Below, piece by piece: positions 1-8,336 of a stretch of DNA of 64,000 nucleotides. Under the pieces are notes generated by a model. The model was not told the origin of the DNA. It worked only from the letters and a program-made list of their open reading frames with translations, and ran no database searches. The stretch spans positions 1 to 64,000 of the forward strand of contig NZ_BFAB01000018.1 of the NCBI RefSeq assembly GCF_003402475.1, read 5' to 3'. The DNA comes from Mycobacterium sp. MFM001 (lineage in GTDB: Bacteria > Actinomycetota > Actinomycetes > Mycobacteriales > Mycobacteriaceae). The position numbers were made by a program, and so were the translations under genes. How positions within the stretch are numbered: the stretch's first letter is position 1; every line of letters begins with the position of its first letter.

Positions 1-4
1 GAGA

Positions 5-50
5 GACGCAGAATCGCACGCGGAACGCCCGCGCAATGCGATTCTGTGTC
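5..50. repeat. Dispersed inverted repeat, terminator-like, copy A
   Basis: The arms at 5-18 and 37-50 pair over 14 bp with one G-U-type difference. An inner GC-rich stem lies between them. The element sits just beyond the stop codon of the minus-strand esterase gene. The right arm and the following bases (37-56) match the right arm of the hairpin at 16351-16410 almost exactly, so the two are copies of one dispersed element. A terminator role is inferred from position. Confidence 0.6.
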
Positions 51-66
51 TGCTCGGCCATGTTGA

Positions 67-972
67 CTACGCCGTGAGCAGCGGCGCCATCCACGTCAGT
101 TCGGCCGGCAGCTGCGAGCTCCAGAACGACGCGTCATGCCCGCCCGGCGAAAACCCGCCCGCCGGCGGATTGGGCAGCTGCGCGACGAACTGCTTGGTCG
201 CGCTGTAGAACGGATCGCTGTCGCCGCAGTCGACCCGAATCGGGATGGACGCCAGCGCAGGCATTCCGAACACCGAGTTGGCCGACCAGTCGTCGGGGCC
301 GTCGAACGCGCCGGGCGCCGCCGCGCCGGGTGAGGTCCACAGCGCCGGACTCACCGCGCAGATCGCTGCGGTGCGGGCCGCTCCGAGCCGCCCGCCGAGC
401 AGCAATGCGCCGTAGCCGCCCATCGACCAGCCCAGAAACGCCACCCGCGAGGTATCCAGGCCCTGGCCCCCGAGCATCGGGATGAGTTCGTTCAGCACCA
501 TCGCGCCCGAGTCCTCGCCGGAAGCCCTTTTGTGCCAATAACTTCCGCCGCCGTCGACCGCGACCACCGCGAACGGCGGCAGCCCAGCGTTGACGGCCTG
601 GGCCAGCCCCTGCTCGACACCGCCGGCCATCACGGTGGACGCGTCAGAGCCCTTGCCGTGCAGGGCGATTACCGGGCGCAGCGCCTTGGTCTGCCCGGGC
701 GGGCGGGCGATCGCCCAGTTGGTCGTCACCCCACCGCGCGCCGCCGACACAAACGACCCGGTCGACATCGTCGGCGCCGCAGCGGGAGCCGGTTCCAGCG
801 GTGGCGGCGGAACGAGCGGGATGCCGGTGCCGGTCATCGTCACCGGCGTCGCCGCCGAAGGCCGGACGGGAAGCAGCGAGTCCAGTGCGTAGGCGCCGAG
901 CGCCCCCGCCGCCGCGCCGGCGCCAAGGCGCAGCACGGTACGACGACTCAGCTCGGGCATGCGGCTCATCAT
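67..972 (-). CDS. Exported alpha/beta-hydrolase, putative esterase (Rv0774c-like)
   Basis: Predicted secreted esterase or acyl-transferring hydrolase of 301 residues. The N-terminus carries a twin-arginine type signal (SRRTVLRLG followed by an Ala/Gly-rich hydrophobic stretch to about residue 40), so export of the folded protein is likely. The nucleophile elbow GWSMGG lies near residue 180 and a C-terminal GGHD supplies the likely catalytic His. An HGKG segment near residue 105 could form the oxyanion hole. Family members include the mycobacterial Rv0774c and antigen-85-like/esterase D-type hydrolases; the substrate cannot be read from sequence. Several Met codons occur in the first five residues, so the exact start is uncertain by a few codons. 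Confidence 0.8.
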   Translation of the reverse strand: MMSRMPELSRRTVLRLGAGAAAGALGAYALDSLLPVRPSAATPVTMTGTGIPLVPPPPLEPAPAAAPTMSTGSFVSAARGGVTTNWAIARPPGQTKALRPVIALHGKGSDASTVMAGGVEQGLAQAVNAGLPPFAVVAVDGGGSYWHKRASGEDSGAMVLNELIPMLGGQGLDTSRVAFLGWSMGGYGALLLGGRLGAARTAAICAVSPALWTSPGAAAPGAFDGPDDWSANSVFGMPALASIPIRVDCGDSDPFYSATKQFVAQLPNPPAGGFSPGGHDASFWSSQLPAELTWMAPLLTA

Positions 973-1044
973 AAAGGGGTGGCCCTGTGGGCGTTTGTCC
1001 GAAAGGGCAATGCGGCCCCTGCCCGACTGGCAGCATGACTATGC

Positions 1045-1665
1045 GTGACAGCAGCCGTCACTCCCAAGGGAGAACGTCGCCGGTACGCGCTGGTCAGCGC
1101 GGCCGCTGAGCTGTTGTGCGAAGGCGGGTTCGAGGCGGTGCGACACCGGGCGGTCGCGCGCCGGGCGGGCCTGCCGTTGGCGTCGACCACCTATTACTTC
1201 TCCTGTCTGGACGACCTGATCGCCAGCGCGGTATCGCATGTCGGGATGCTGGAAGTGGCACAGCTGCGGGCCCGGGTCGCGGGTTTGTCCCGGCGCCGCC
1301 GCGGCCCGGAGACAACCGCCGACGTGCTTGTCGACCTGCTCGTCGGCGACGAACCCGGTCCCCGCCTGACCGAGCAGCTGATCTCGCGCTACGAGCGCTA
1401 TATCGCCTGCGCCCGGCTGCCCGCGTTACGCGACATCCAGCGCCGGAATCTGCGCCAGCGCGTCGACGCCGTCGCGGAGGCGATCGAGCGGTCGGGACGC
1501 TCGGTGCGCCTGGAGTTGGTGTCGGCGCTGATCTGCGCCGTCGACGGCGCGGTAGTGTCGGCGCTGGTGGACGACCAACAGAATGCGCGGGATGTCGCAC
1601 GCGCCACGGTGATCGACATCATCGACGTGCTCGCGCCGTTCGACCAGCGGCCCGTGCAGATTTGA
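1045..1665 (+). CDS. TetR-family regulator (Rv0775-like)
   Basis: A 206-residue one-component repressor. The N-terminal helix-turn-helix covers about residues 10-55 (AAAELLCEGGFEAVRHRAVA, then the recognition helix with STTYYF), which is typical of TetR proteins. The remaining ~150 residues form a variable ligand-binding domain with no recognisable ligand motif. The start is GTG at 1045; nearby ATG codons at 1035 and 1041 are out of frame. It is divergent from the esterase gene with a gap of about 70 bp, and is followed by a permease gene on the same strand, so either could be its target. Confidence 0.8.
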   Translation: MTAAVTPKGERRRYALVSAAAELLCEGGFEAVRHRAVARRAGLPLASTTYYFSCLDDLIASAVSHVGMLEVAQLRARVAGLSRRRRGPETTADVLVDLLVGDEPGPRLTEQLISRYERYIACARLPALRDIQRRNLRQRVDAVAEAIERSGRSVRLELVSALICAVDGAVVSALVDDQQNARDVARATVIDIIDVLAPFDQRPVQI

Positions 1666-1693
1666 GCCCACGCCGGTCTCGTTGGCGGGCAAC

Positions 1694-3118
1694 ATGAACG
1701 GGCCTGACACCGACGAGCAGCAGCCCCGGCTGCGCCGGGTGCTGGGCCCGGGGCTGCTGCTGTTGTTCATCCTCGGCGACATCTTGGGCACCGGGGTGTA
1801 CGCGCTGATCGGCGACGTGGCCGCCGAAGTCGGGGGTGCGGCGTGGGTCGCGTTTCTGCTGGCGTTCCTGATCGCCGCCGTGACCGCGTTGAGCTACCTG
1901 GAATTGGTGACCAAATACCCGCAAGCGGCCGGGGCGGCGCTATATGCCCAAAAGGCGTTCGGCAACCAGTTTGTGACGTTCCTGGTGGCGTTCGTCGTGA
2001 TGTGCGCGGCCATCACGTCGGCGTCGACGGCATCGCGGTTCTTCGCGGCCAACTTCGTCGTCGCATTCCGCTTCGGCTGGGGCACGGTGGGGGTCACCGC
2101 GATCGCGCTGCTGTTCATGGCGGTGCTGGCCGCGGTGAACCTGCGCGGCGTGGGCGAAAGCGTCAAGCTCAACGTCGTACTGTCCGCCATCGAGATCACC
2201 GGGTTGTGCATGGTGATCTTCGCCGGGTTGTGGGCCTTCTTCGGCAGTCGGCACGTCGACTACTCGAGGGTGATGGCGTTCGAAACCGGCGGCGGCAAGA
2301 GCGTTTTCGTGGCGTTGACCACCGCGACATCGCTGGCGTTCTTCGCGATGACCGGTTTCGAGGATTCGGTCAACATGGCTGAGGAGACCAAGAACCCCGT
2401 CCGGGTTTTCCCAAGGGTCCTGCTCACCGGGCTGAGTATCGCCGCGCTGGTCTACATCGTCGTGGCGATCGTGTCGGTGGCGTTGGTGCCCATCGGCGAG
2501 CTGAAGACCAGCGACACGCCGCTGATCGACGTCGTCAGGCTCGGCGCGCCGGGCTTGCCGATCAAGGACGTCCTGCCGTTCGTCTCGATGGTTGCGGTGT
2601 CCAACACGGCGCTGATCAGCATGCTGATGGCCAGCCGGCTGATCTACGGGATGTCTCGTCAGCGAGTGTTGCCGCCCGTGCTGGGCGCGGTCAGCCGGAG
2701 GCGGCGCGCGCCGTGGGTGGCGATCCTGTTCACCACGGCGATCGCGTTCGCGGTGATCCTCTATGTCACCGCGGTCGCCAACACCGACGCGATTGAAGTG
2801 CTCGGCGGGACGACGTCGCTGCTGTTGCTGGCGGTTTTCACGATGGTCAACGTCGCCGTGCTGGTGCTGCGCCGCGACGCCCGGACCGGTCGCCGGCACT
2901 TCAGGACGCCGACGCCCTTGCCGGTGATCGGCTGTGTGGCGTCGCTGTATCTGGTGACGCCGCTCTCGGGGCGGCCGGGGCAGCAGTATCTGCTGGCCGC
3001 GATCCTGGTGGTGAGCGGAGTGGTGCTGTCGCTGCTGACTGTCGTGCTCAAGCGCCGCCTCGGCGATCGTGACGGCGGCATCACCGACGCCGCGCGCCTG
3101 GCCGACGCTCCCGACTGA
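1694..3118 (+). CDS. APC-superfamily amino-acid permease
   Basis: Integral membrane transporter of about 474 residues with roughly 12 hydrophobic segments. The first helix contains the GDILGTGVYALIG pattern, matching the unwound helix-1 Gly-rich motif of APC amino-acid/polyamine permeases. An FFAMTGFEDSVNMAEETKNP stretch in the middle corresponds to the conserved helix-6 and following loop. ATG 1694 is preferred over TTG 1682. I recall no counterpart at this position in M. tuberculosis, so the gene appears to be accessory there. Its 3' end overlaps the convergent DUF429 gene by 38 bp. The substrate is unknown; it may be controlled by the upstream TetR. Confidence 0.8.
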   Translation: MNGPDTDEQQPRLRRVLGPGLLLLFILGDILGTGVYALIGDVAAEVGGAAWVAFLLAFLIAAVTALSYLELVTKYPQAAGAALYAQKAFGNQFVTFLVAFVVMCAAITSASTASRFFAANFVVAFRFGWGTVGVTAIALLFMAVLAAVNLRGVGESVKLNVVLSAIEITGLCMVIFAGLWAFFGSRHVDYSRVMAFETGGGKSVFVALTTATSLAFFAMTGFEDSVNMAEETKNPVRVFPRVLLTGLSIAALVYIVVAIVSVALVPIGELKTSDTPLIDVVRLGAPGLPIKDVLPFVSMVAVSNTALISMLMASRLIYGMSRQRVLPPVLGAVSRRRRAPWVAILFTTAIAFAVILYVTAVANTDAIEVLGGTTSLLLLAVFTMVNVAVLVLRRDARTGRRHFRTPTPLPVIGCVASLYLVTPLSGRPGQQYLLAAILVVSGVVLSLLTVVLKRRLGDRDGGITDAARLADAPD

Positions 3119-3959
3119 GCGCCAACTGGCGCAGCGTCTCTAGCTCGAGCTGGGCGTCTTCGAGCAGTGCGGCGATCCGCGCGAGGCGCTCCTCGACTTC
3201 ATCATCGTCACGCGCGGGCTCGGCCGCGGCGGCGAGATCGGGCGGAAGCGACGGGGTGACGATGTATCCCGTCGCGACGTCGCCGTAGATCGTCGTGTCA
3301 TCCGGGCGCTGATACCAGTACTGCGCGATGTAGGCGCACATCACCGCGTCGACGGGATCCTCGGCCCCGTCCAACTGCACCGGGCGGGTGGCCGCCGCCA
3401 CCCGGTTGCGCAACTCGACCCAGGCCACGTTGTGGTTCACCCGCAGCCGCGGCGAAGCCTCGTCGAGTTGCTCGATCAGCGTCATCAAGCGCAGCAACTC
3501 GCCTCGTCGGGCATCGACGGAGCCGCGCTTGTACTTCAGCGTGCGGTCCAGGCTGAACAACACCACAGTCGCCGGATGCGGATACACCTCGATGGCGCGT
3601 CGCGGCGCCGCCGACCGCGGGTTCATGTCGAGGCTCAGCGCGTCGGCCAGTCTGGCCGCCCGCGGCAAACGCGCGAACTCGGGCCTGCCGGTGAAGGCCG
3701 GGCGGGCACCCGCTTCGAACTTGTGGAAGTCGTGGTTGAGCGCCTTCTCGCAGGGTCGATACCCCGCCGGGTTTTTGACGATCAGCGGCGCATCGAACGC
3801 CACCAGGCATTCGTCCTGGACGTATGCGGACAGCGCGTTCTCGATGCTCGCGTCGTCCTGTGCGGTGCCGACGTGCAGCAGCCGGCCGTCGCCGTCGACA
3901 ACAGCGATGCCGCTCTGGTTGATTTCTCCCCAGGCAAGGTCGACGCCGACGAAGTGCAT
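3081..3959 (-). CDS. DUF429 family protein (Rv0776c-like)
   Basis: Protein of 292 residues of unknown function. It opens with MHFVGVDLAWGE, the typical DUF429 start in which a strand ends in an acidic residue followed by a Trp, as in RNase H-like folds. Further conserved features are FDAPL near residue 60, ExYPHPATVVLF in the middle and DAVMCAYIAQY near the C-terminus, which together suggest a nuclease- or kinase-like active site. An upstream in-frame Met at 4007 would overlap purB; the Met at 3959 gives the family-typical N-terminus. It is divergent from purB and convergent with the permease. Confidence 0.7.
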   Translation of the reverse strand: MHFVGVDLAWGEINQSGIAVVDGDGRLLHVGTAQDDASIENALSAYVQDECLVAFDAPLIVKNPAGYRPCEKALNHDFHKFEAGARPAFTGRPEFARLPRAARLADALSLDMNPRSAAPRRAIEVYPHPATVVLFSLDRTLKYKRGSVDARRGELLRLMTLIEQLDEASPRLRVNHNVAWVELRNRVAAATRPVQLDGAEDPVDAVMCAYIAQYWYQRPDDTTIYGDVATGYIVTPSLPPDLAAAAEPARDDDEVEERLARIAALLEDAQLELETLRQLALSRERRPGARRR

Positions 3960-3985
3960 CTGCTCAGCTTGCCGCATCGCGACCG

Positions 3986-3991
3986 TAAGCT
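3986..3991 (+). promoter_or_regulatory. -10 box of purB, leaderless arrangement
   Basis: TAAGCT ends 8 nt before the GTG start of purB at 4000. There is no Shine-Dalgarno sequence, so the transcript probably begins at or next to the start codon. The same hexamer occupies the same place before purC and purL. Confidence 0.55.
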
Positions 3992-3999
3992 GTGACGTT

Positions 4000-5412
4000 G
4001 TGAGCATCCCGAATGTGCTGGCCGGCCGCTACGCCAGTGCGGAGATGGTGGGCATCTGGTCGCCGGAGGCCAAGGTGGTCGCCGAACGGCGGCTGTGGCT
4101 GGCGGTACTGCGGGCACAGGCGGAACTCGGCGTCGACGTCCCCTCTTCTGTTCTTTCCGACTACGAGCAGGTGCTCGACGACGTCGACCTGGCCTCCATC
4201 GCGGATCGCGAACGCGCTCTGCGCCACGACGTCAAGGCGCGCATCGAGGAATTCAACGCGCTGGCCGGCCACGAGCACGTGCACAAGGGTATGACCAGCC
4301 GCGACCTGACCGAGAACGTCGAGCAGCTGCAGATCCGCCGCTCGCTGGAGCTGGTGTTCTCCCACGGCGTGGCGGTGGCCGCCCGGCTGGCCGAGCGGGC
4401 CGTGACCTACCGGGATCTGGTGATGGCCGGGCGCAGCCACAACGTCGCCGCGCAGGCCACCACGCTGGGCAAGCGATTCGCCTCGGCCGCGCAGGAGACG
4501 CTGATCGCGTTGACCCGGCTGCGCGAGCTGATCGACCGCTACCCGCTGCGCGGCATCAAAGGCCCGATGGGCACCGCGCAGGACATGCTCGACCTGCTGG
4601 GTGACCGGACGAAGCTGGCCGAACTCGAGCGGCGGGTCGCTGAATTCTTGGGATTCTCAACGGTTTTGACCAGTGTCGGGCAGGTGTATCCCCGGTCACT
4701 GGACCACGACGTCGTCTCGGCGCTGGTGCAGTTCGGCGCGGGCCCGTCGTCGCTGGCGCACACCATCCGGCTGATGGCCGGCCACGACCTGGTCACCGAA
4801 GGGTTTGCGCCCGGCCAGGTCGGCTCGTCGGCGATGCCGCATAAGATGAACACTCGCAGCTGCGAGCGGATCAACGGCCTGCAGGTCGTTTTGCGCGGCT
4901 ACGCCTCGATGGCCGCCGAGCTGGCCGGCGCGCAATGGAACGAGGGCGACGTGTTCTGCTCGGTGGTGCGACGAGTCGCGTTGCCGGACAGCTTCTTTGC
5001 CGTCGACGGCCAGACCGAGACGCTGCTGACCGTGCTCGACGAGTTCGGCGCCTACCCGGCGGTGATCCAGCGCGAGCTGGACCGTTACTTGCCGTTCCTG
5101 GCGACGACCAAGGTGTTGATGGCCGCGGTGCGCGCCGGAATGGGTCGTGAAGCCGCCCACGAAGTGATCCGGGAGCACGCCGTCGCGGCCGCGCTGGCGA
5201 TGCGCGAAGGCGCCGACCCCGATCTGCTGGACCGGCTGGCGGCCGACCCGCGGCTGCCGCTGGACCGCACCGCGCTGGACGCGGCGCTCGCCGACAAGCA
5301 GGCATTCATCGGTGCCGCAGGCGATCAGGTCGATGCGGTGGCCGCGGCAGTCGACGCGCTGGTCGCCCGCTATCCGGATGCGGCCAAGTACACCCCGGGT
5401 GCCATCCTGTAA
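4000..5412 (+). CDS. purB: Adenylosuccinate lyase PurB
   Basis: Cytosolic enzyme of purine synthesis. It cleaves SAICAR to AICAR plus fumarate and adenylosuccinate to AMP plus fumarate. The protein has 470 residues, a normal length. The fumarase/aspartase superfamily signature GSSAMPHKMN is present at about residues 276-285, together with the HVHKGMTSRDLTENVEQ and AGRSHNVAAQATTLGKRFAS blocks. The start is GTG at 4000, giving an SIPNVLAGRYASAEM N-terminus like that of M. tuberculosis PurB; the reading frame is open far upstream but those codons overlap the DUF429 gene. The P450 gene follows 5 bp later, as in M. tuberculosis. Confidence 0.96.
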   Translation: MSIPNVLAGRYASAEMVGIWSPEAKVVAERRLWLAVLRAQAELGVDVPSSVLSDYEQVLDDVDLASIADRERALRHDVKARIEEFNALAGHEHVHKGMTSRDLTENVEQLQIRRSLELVFSHGVAVAARLAERAVTYRDLVMAGRSHNVAAQATTLGKRFASAAQETLIALTRLRELIDRYPLRGIKGPMGTAQDMLDLLGDRTKLAELERRVAEFLGFSTVLTSVGQVYPRSLDHDVVSALVQFGAGPSSLAHTIRLMAGHDLVTEGFAPGQVGSSAMPHKMNTRSCERINGLQVVLRGYASMAAELAGAQWNEGDVFCSVVRRVALPDSFFAVDGQTETLLTVLDEFGAYPAVIQRELDRYLPFLATTKVLMAAVRAGMGREAAHEVIREHAVAAALAMREGADPDLLDRLAADPRLPLDRTALDAALADKQAFIGAAGDQVDAVAAAVDALVARYPDAAKYTPGAIL

Positions 5413-5417
5413 TCGCC

Positions 5418-6638
5418 ATGACCGTCTGCGACTTCGATCTGACCGATCTGGACAACTTCGCCGACGGATTCCCGCACGACCTGTTCGCCGTCCATCGCCG
5501 CGACGCGCCGGTGTTCTGGCACGAGCCCACCGAGCACACCCCCGACGGCGAAGGGTTCTGGTCGGTGGCCACCTACGTGGAAACCCTTGCGGTGCTTCGC
5601 GATCCGACGACGTACTCCTCGGTCACCGGCGGCCAGCGGCCATACGGCGGCACACTACTGCAGGACCTGGAGATCGCCGGCCAGGTGCTCAACATGATGG
5701 ACGACCCGAGGCATTCGCAAATCCGTCGGCTGGTCAGCTCAGGGCTGACGCCGCGGATGATCCGTCTGGTCGAGGACGATCTCCGGGCCAGGGCGCGCCG
5801 GCTGCTTGATGCGGTGGTGCCCGGTGAACCGGTCGACTTTCTGGTCGACATCGCCACCGAACTGCCCATGCAGATGATTTGCATCTTGCTGGGAGTGCCG
5901 GAGTCCGAACGACATTGGCTGTTCGAGGCCATCGAGCCGCAGTTCGACTTCGGCGGCTCCCGCAAGGCATCCCTGTCGCAACTCTCGGTCGAGGAGGCCG
6001 GGTCGCGGATGTATGCCTATGGCCAGGAGTTGATCGCGGCCAAGCGGGCCGAGCCGACGGACGACATGCTGTCGGTGGTGGCCAACGCGACGTTGGAAGA
6101 CGCGCCGGCTTTGTCGGATCTCGAGCTGTACCTGTTCTTTTCCCTGTTGTTCAGCGCCGGCGCGGAGACGACACGCAACGCGGTCGGTGGTGGGCTGCTG
6201 GCGTTGGCACAGCATCCGGATCAATGGCAGGCGCTGCGTTCCGATTTCGACCTACTGCCCACGGCCGTCGAGGAGATGGTGCGGTGGACGTCGCCGTCGC
6301 CGTCCAAGCGACGCACCGCCACCCGCGACGTCACCCTCGGCGGACAGTCGATCAAGGCGGGGCAAAAAGTGCAGATCTGGGAGGGCTCGGCCAACCGCGA
6401 CGAGAGCGTGTTCGATCGCGCCGGCCAGTTCGACATTACTCGAAAACCCAATCCGCACTTGGGTTTCGGGCAGGGCGTGCATTACTGTCTGGGCGCCAAC
6501 CTGGCGCGGCTGGAACTGCGGGTGCTGTTCGAGGAACTGCTTTCCCGGTTTGGCGCAGTGCGGGTTGTGCAGCCCGTCGAATGGACTCGCAGCAACCGGC
6601 ACACCGGCATCCGGCACCTGGTCGTGGAATTCGTGTGA
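5418..6638 (+). CDS. cyp126: Cytochrome P450, CYP126-like
   Basis: Soluble haem monooxygenase of 406 residues. The I-helix oxygen-activation motif is SAGAETTRN, the K-helix ExxR is in EEMVRW, and the haem-ligand loop is FGQGVHYCLGANLARLE with the axial Cys about 50 residues from the end. Its position directly downstream of purB matches cyp126 (Rv0778) in M. tuberculosis. Electrons must come from a ferredoxin and reductase encoded elsewhere. The physiological substrate of CYP126 is not established. The stop codon overlaps the GTG start of the next gene by 4 nt, suggesting cotranslation with the membrane transporter. Confidence 0.9.
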   Translation: MTVCDFDLTDLDNFADGFPHDLFAVHRRDAPVFWHEPTEHTPDGEGFWSVATYVETLAVLRDPTTYSSVTGGQRPYGGTLLQDLEIAGQVLNMMDDPRHSQIRRLVSSGLTPRMIRLVEDDLRARARRLLDAVVPGEPVDFLVDIATELPMQMICILLGVPESERHWLFEAIEPQFDFGGSRKASLSQLSVEEAGSRMYAYGQELIAAKRAEPTDDMLSVVANATLEDAPALSDLELYLFFSLLFSAGAETTRNAVGGGLLALAQHPDQWQALRSDFDLLPTAVEEMVRWTSPSPSKRRTATRDVTLGGQSIKAGQKVQIWEGSANRDESVFDRAGQFDITRKPNPHLGFGQGVHYCLGANLARLELRVLFEELLSRFGAVRVVQPVEWTRSNRHTGIRHLVVEFV

Positions 6639-7723
6639 CGACCCGGTTGCCAGCTGCCACGCTGACGCCGGACGTGTTCTCGGCGGTGATGGCGACCGGG
6701 ATCTTGTCGATTGCCGCACGCAACCACCACTACGGGCGGATCAGCGGAACGTTGGGCATTCTCGCGTCGGTTGGCCTGCTGGTTCTCGTCGCACTCGTGG
6801 TCTTCGGCGTCGCAGCCAAACGCCGCCTAGTGAGTTGGGACCTAAGCGATCCCGACGTCACGCTGCGCCTCTTCACGTTCGTGGCGGCGTGTGCGGTGCT
6901 GGACAGCCGGCTGGCGTCGGATCCGGTGGTGGCCTGGGTGCTCGGCGTGACCGGGCTGTCCGCCTGGCTCGTCCTGATGGCACTGACCGCACGCAATATG
7001 TCGAGGCGACGGTGGACGGCGTTGCGGGATCAGGCCCACGGGGCATGGGAGCTGGCCAGCGTTGGCACGTCCGGTCTGGCGATCGTCAGCAGCCAGGACG
7101 CGCGGTATACCGGTCACCACTGGTGGCTCGCGGTCGCGGTGCCTATCTGGATCGTCGCGATCCTGCTCTACGGGCTGATGACCTGGCTGATCCTGTGGCG
7201 GGCCGTCGCCGAGCGGCAGGACCGCGACGGATTCGAGCCCGACACCTGGATTCTGATGGGCGCGTTGGCCATCGCCACGCTGGCCGGCGACGACATCCAC
7301 CAACTGTCGCCCGGCTGGCTGGCCGGAACCGTGCGCACCGTGACGATAGTGACCTGGGTGGCGGCCACGCTGTGGATACCGCCGCTGATCTACTTCGGCC
7401 TGCATCGGATCACCCGGCGTCCCGACGTGCTGCAGCTGACCGGGGCGTGGTGGACGCTGGTGTTCCCGCTCGGCATGTACTCGGTGGCCACCCACGCCAT
7501 GGCGTACGAGCTCGGTGTGCGGTCCATGCGGACCATCTCGCTGGTGTTCTTCTGGAACGCGTTGGCCGCGTGGGTGATTGTGGCCGTCGGCGGATTGCTG
7601 CGGGCCCGGCATCGCGTCCGGGCTAGCGAATCCGGATGCCCGCCGAGCGCAGCTCGAGGGCGGCCAGGCCGCGGATGGCGGCAGGATCCTCGCGGCGCCA
7701 GGCGCCGACGGGATCGGTGCTGA
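6635..7723 (+). CDS. TDT-family (tellurite-resistance/dicarboxylate) transporter
   Basis: Predicted membrane protein of 362 residues with about 10 transmembrane segments. The opening TPDVFSAVMATGILSIAA and the later FPLGMYSVATHAMA are characteristic of the TehA/Mae1/SLAC1 fold, which moves anions such as dicarboxylates, sulfite or tellurite-related ions. The GTG start overlaps the P450 stop (GTGA), so the two are probably cotranslated. The final ~30 residues are Arg/Gly-rich and are read antisense to the convergent gene at 7623-8237, so the functional protein may end near residue 330. This gene is not at this place in M. tuberculosis as far as I recall. Confidence 0.75.
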   Translation: MTTRLPAATLTPDVFSAVMATGILSIAARNHHYGRISGTLGILASVGLLVLVALVVFGVAAKRRLVSWDLSDPDVTLRLFTFVAACAVLDSRLASDPVVAWVLGVTGLSAWLVLMALTARNMSRRRWTALRDQAHGAWELASVGTSGLAIVSSQDARYTGHHWWLAVAVPIWIVAILLYGLMTWLILWRAVAERQDRDGFEPDTWILMGALAIATLAGDDIHQLSPGWLAGTVRTVTIVTWVAATLWIPPLIYFGLHRITRRPDVLQLTGAWWTLVFPLGMYSVATHAMAYELGVRSMRTISLVFFWNALAAWVIVAVGGLLRARHRVRASESGCPPSAARGRPGRGWRQDPRGARRRRDRC

Positions 7724-8237
7724 CGGCCGAGAGCCTGCGCAGCGGCCGGTTCGCCAACGCCCGCAACGCCAGGAGCTGTTCGCCGGCCGGGGTGGCCGCC
7801 AGCGCCGTCACGGTCCATTTGCGCCGGAAGAAGCGGATCCGCAGCACCAGCCACGGCATCACCACCGCGAGAATCGGCGGCGCCGCGACCGCCCCGGCCA
7901 GCACCACCGCCAGCCAGGTGGCCGTGGTGTCCAGGTTGTGCCCGGCGCCGGCGATGTCGAGAGCGGCCTTGCTGGCCGCGGTCAGCGGCTTGCTGACCGC
8001 ATCGCCGACCAGCGGGATGCGATCGGCGCTGTGGCCTGCCGATGCCAGGTTGCCGGCCACGCCGTGTGCGCCGCCTTCGACCTGCCGGCCGACGTCGGCG
8101 ATCGTCGACACCGCGCTGTGCACAGCCAGGCCGACCAGCACCCAGCCGAACGTCCATGCCGCGATGACGGCGTCGCTGAACAGTTGGGCCAGCAGTCGGC
8201 CCGGAGTGGTGGCGTAGGGCAAGAACCGCGACTTCAT
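7623..8237 (-). CDS. Conserved membrane protein (Rv0779c-like)
   Basis: A 204-residue protein with two strong hydrophobic segments (about residues 15-45 and 108-140) separated by a soluble loop of about 60 residues. The loop contains GHSADRIPLVGDAV. The charged C-terminal domain has a repeated pattern of RALANRPLRRL and ALELRSAGI. No enzymatic motif is visible and the function is unknown. The start ATG at 8237 is chosen because upstream in-frame Met codons lie inside purC. It sits between cyp126 and purC like Rv0779c in M. tuberculosis, and its 3' end overlaps the convergent transporter gene by about 100 bp. Confidence 0.72.
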   Translation of the reverse strand: MKSRFLPYATTPGRLLAQLFSDAVIAAWTFGWVLVGLAVHSAVSTIADVGRQVEGGAHGVAGNLASAGHSADRIPLVGDAVSKPLTAASKAALDIAGAGHNLDTTATWLAVVLAGAVAAPPILAVVMPWLVLRIRFFRRKWTVTALAATPAGEQLLALRALANRPLRRLSAVSTDPVGAWRREDPAAIRGLAALELRSAGIRIR

Positions 8238-8324
8238 GGTCCCGATCCCAGCACACTGGCGGCCCGGCCGGGTCTGATGATGGCGACCCACTGCGCCCGG
8301 CTCCGCCGCGCTCGTGATCGCCAT

Positions 8325-8330
8325 TAAGCT
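8325..8330 (+). promoter_or_regulatory. -10 box of purC, leaderless arrangement
   Basis: TAAGCT is followed by 6 nt and then the ATG of purC at 8337. There is no Shine-Dalgarno sequence, which supports a leaderless transcript. Confidence 0.6.
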
Positions 8331-8336
8331 GACCCG

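Noticed and set aside
3388..3999. Extended N-terminus of purB (204 extra codons)
   Set aside because: The extension is antisense to the DUF429 gene and lacks similarity to PurB. The GTG at 4000 with its -10 box gives the known N-terminus.
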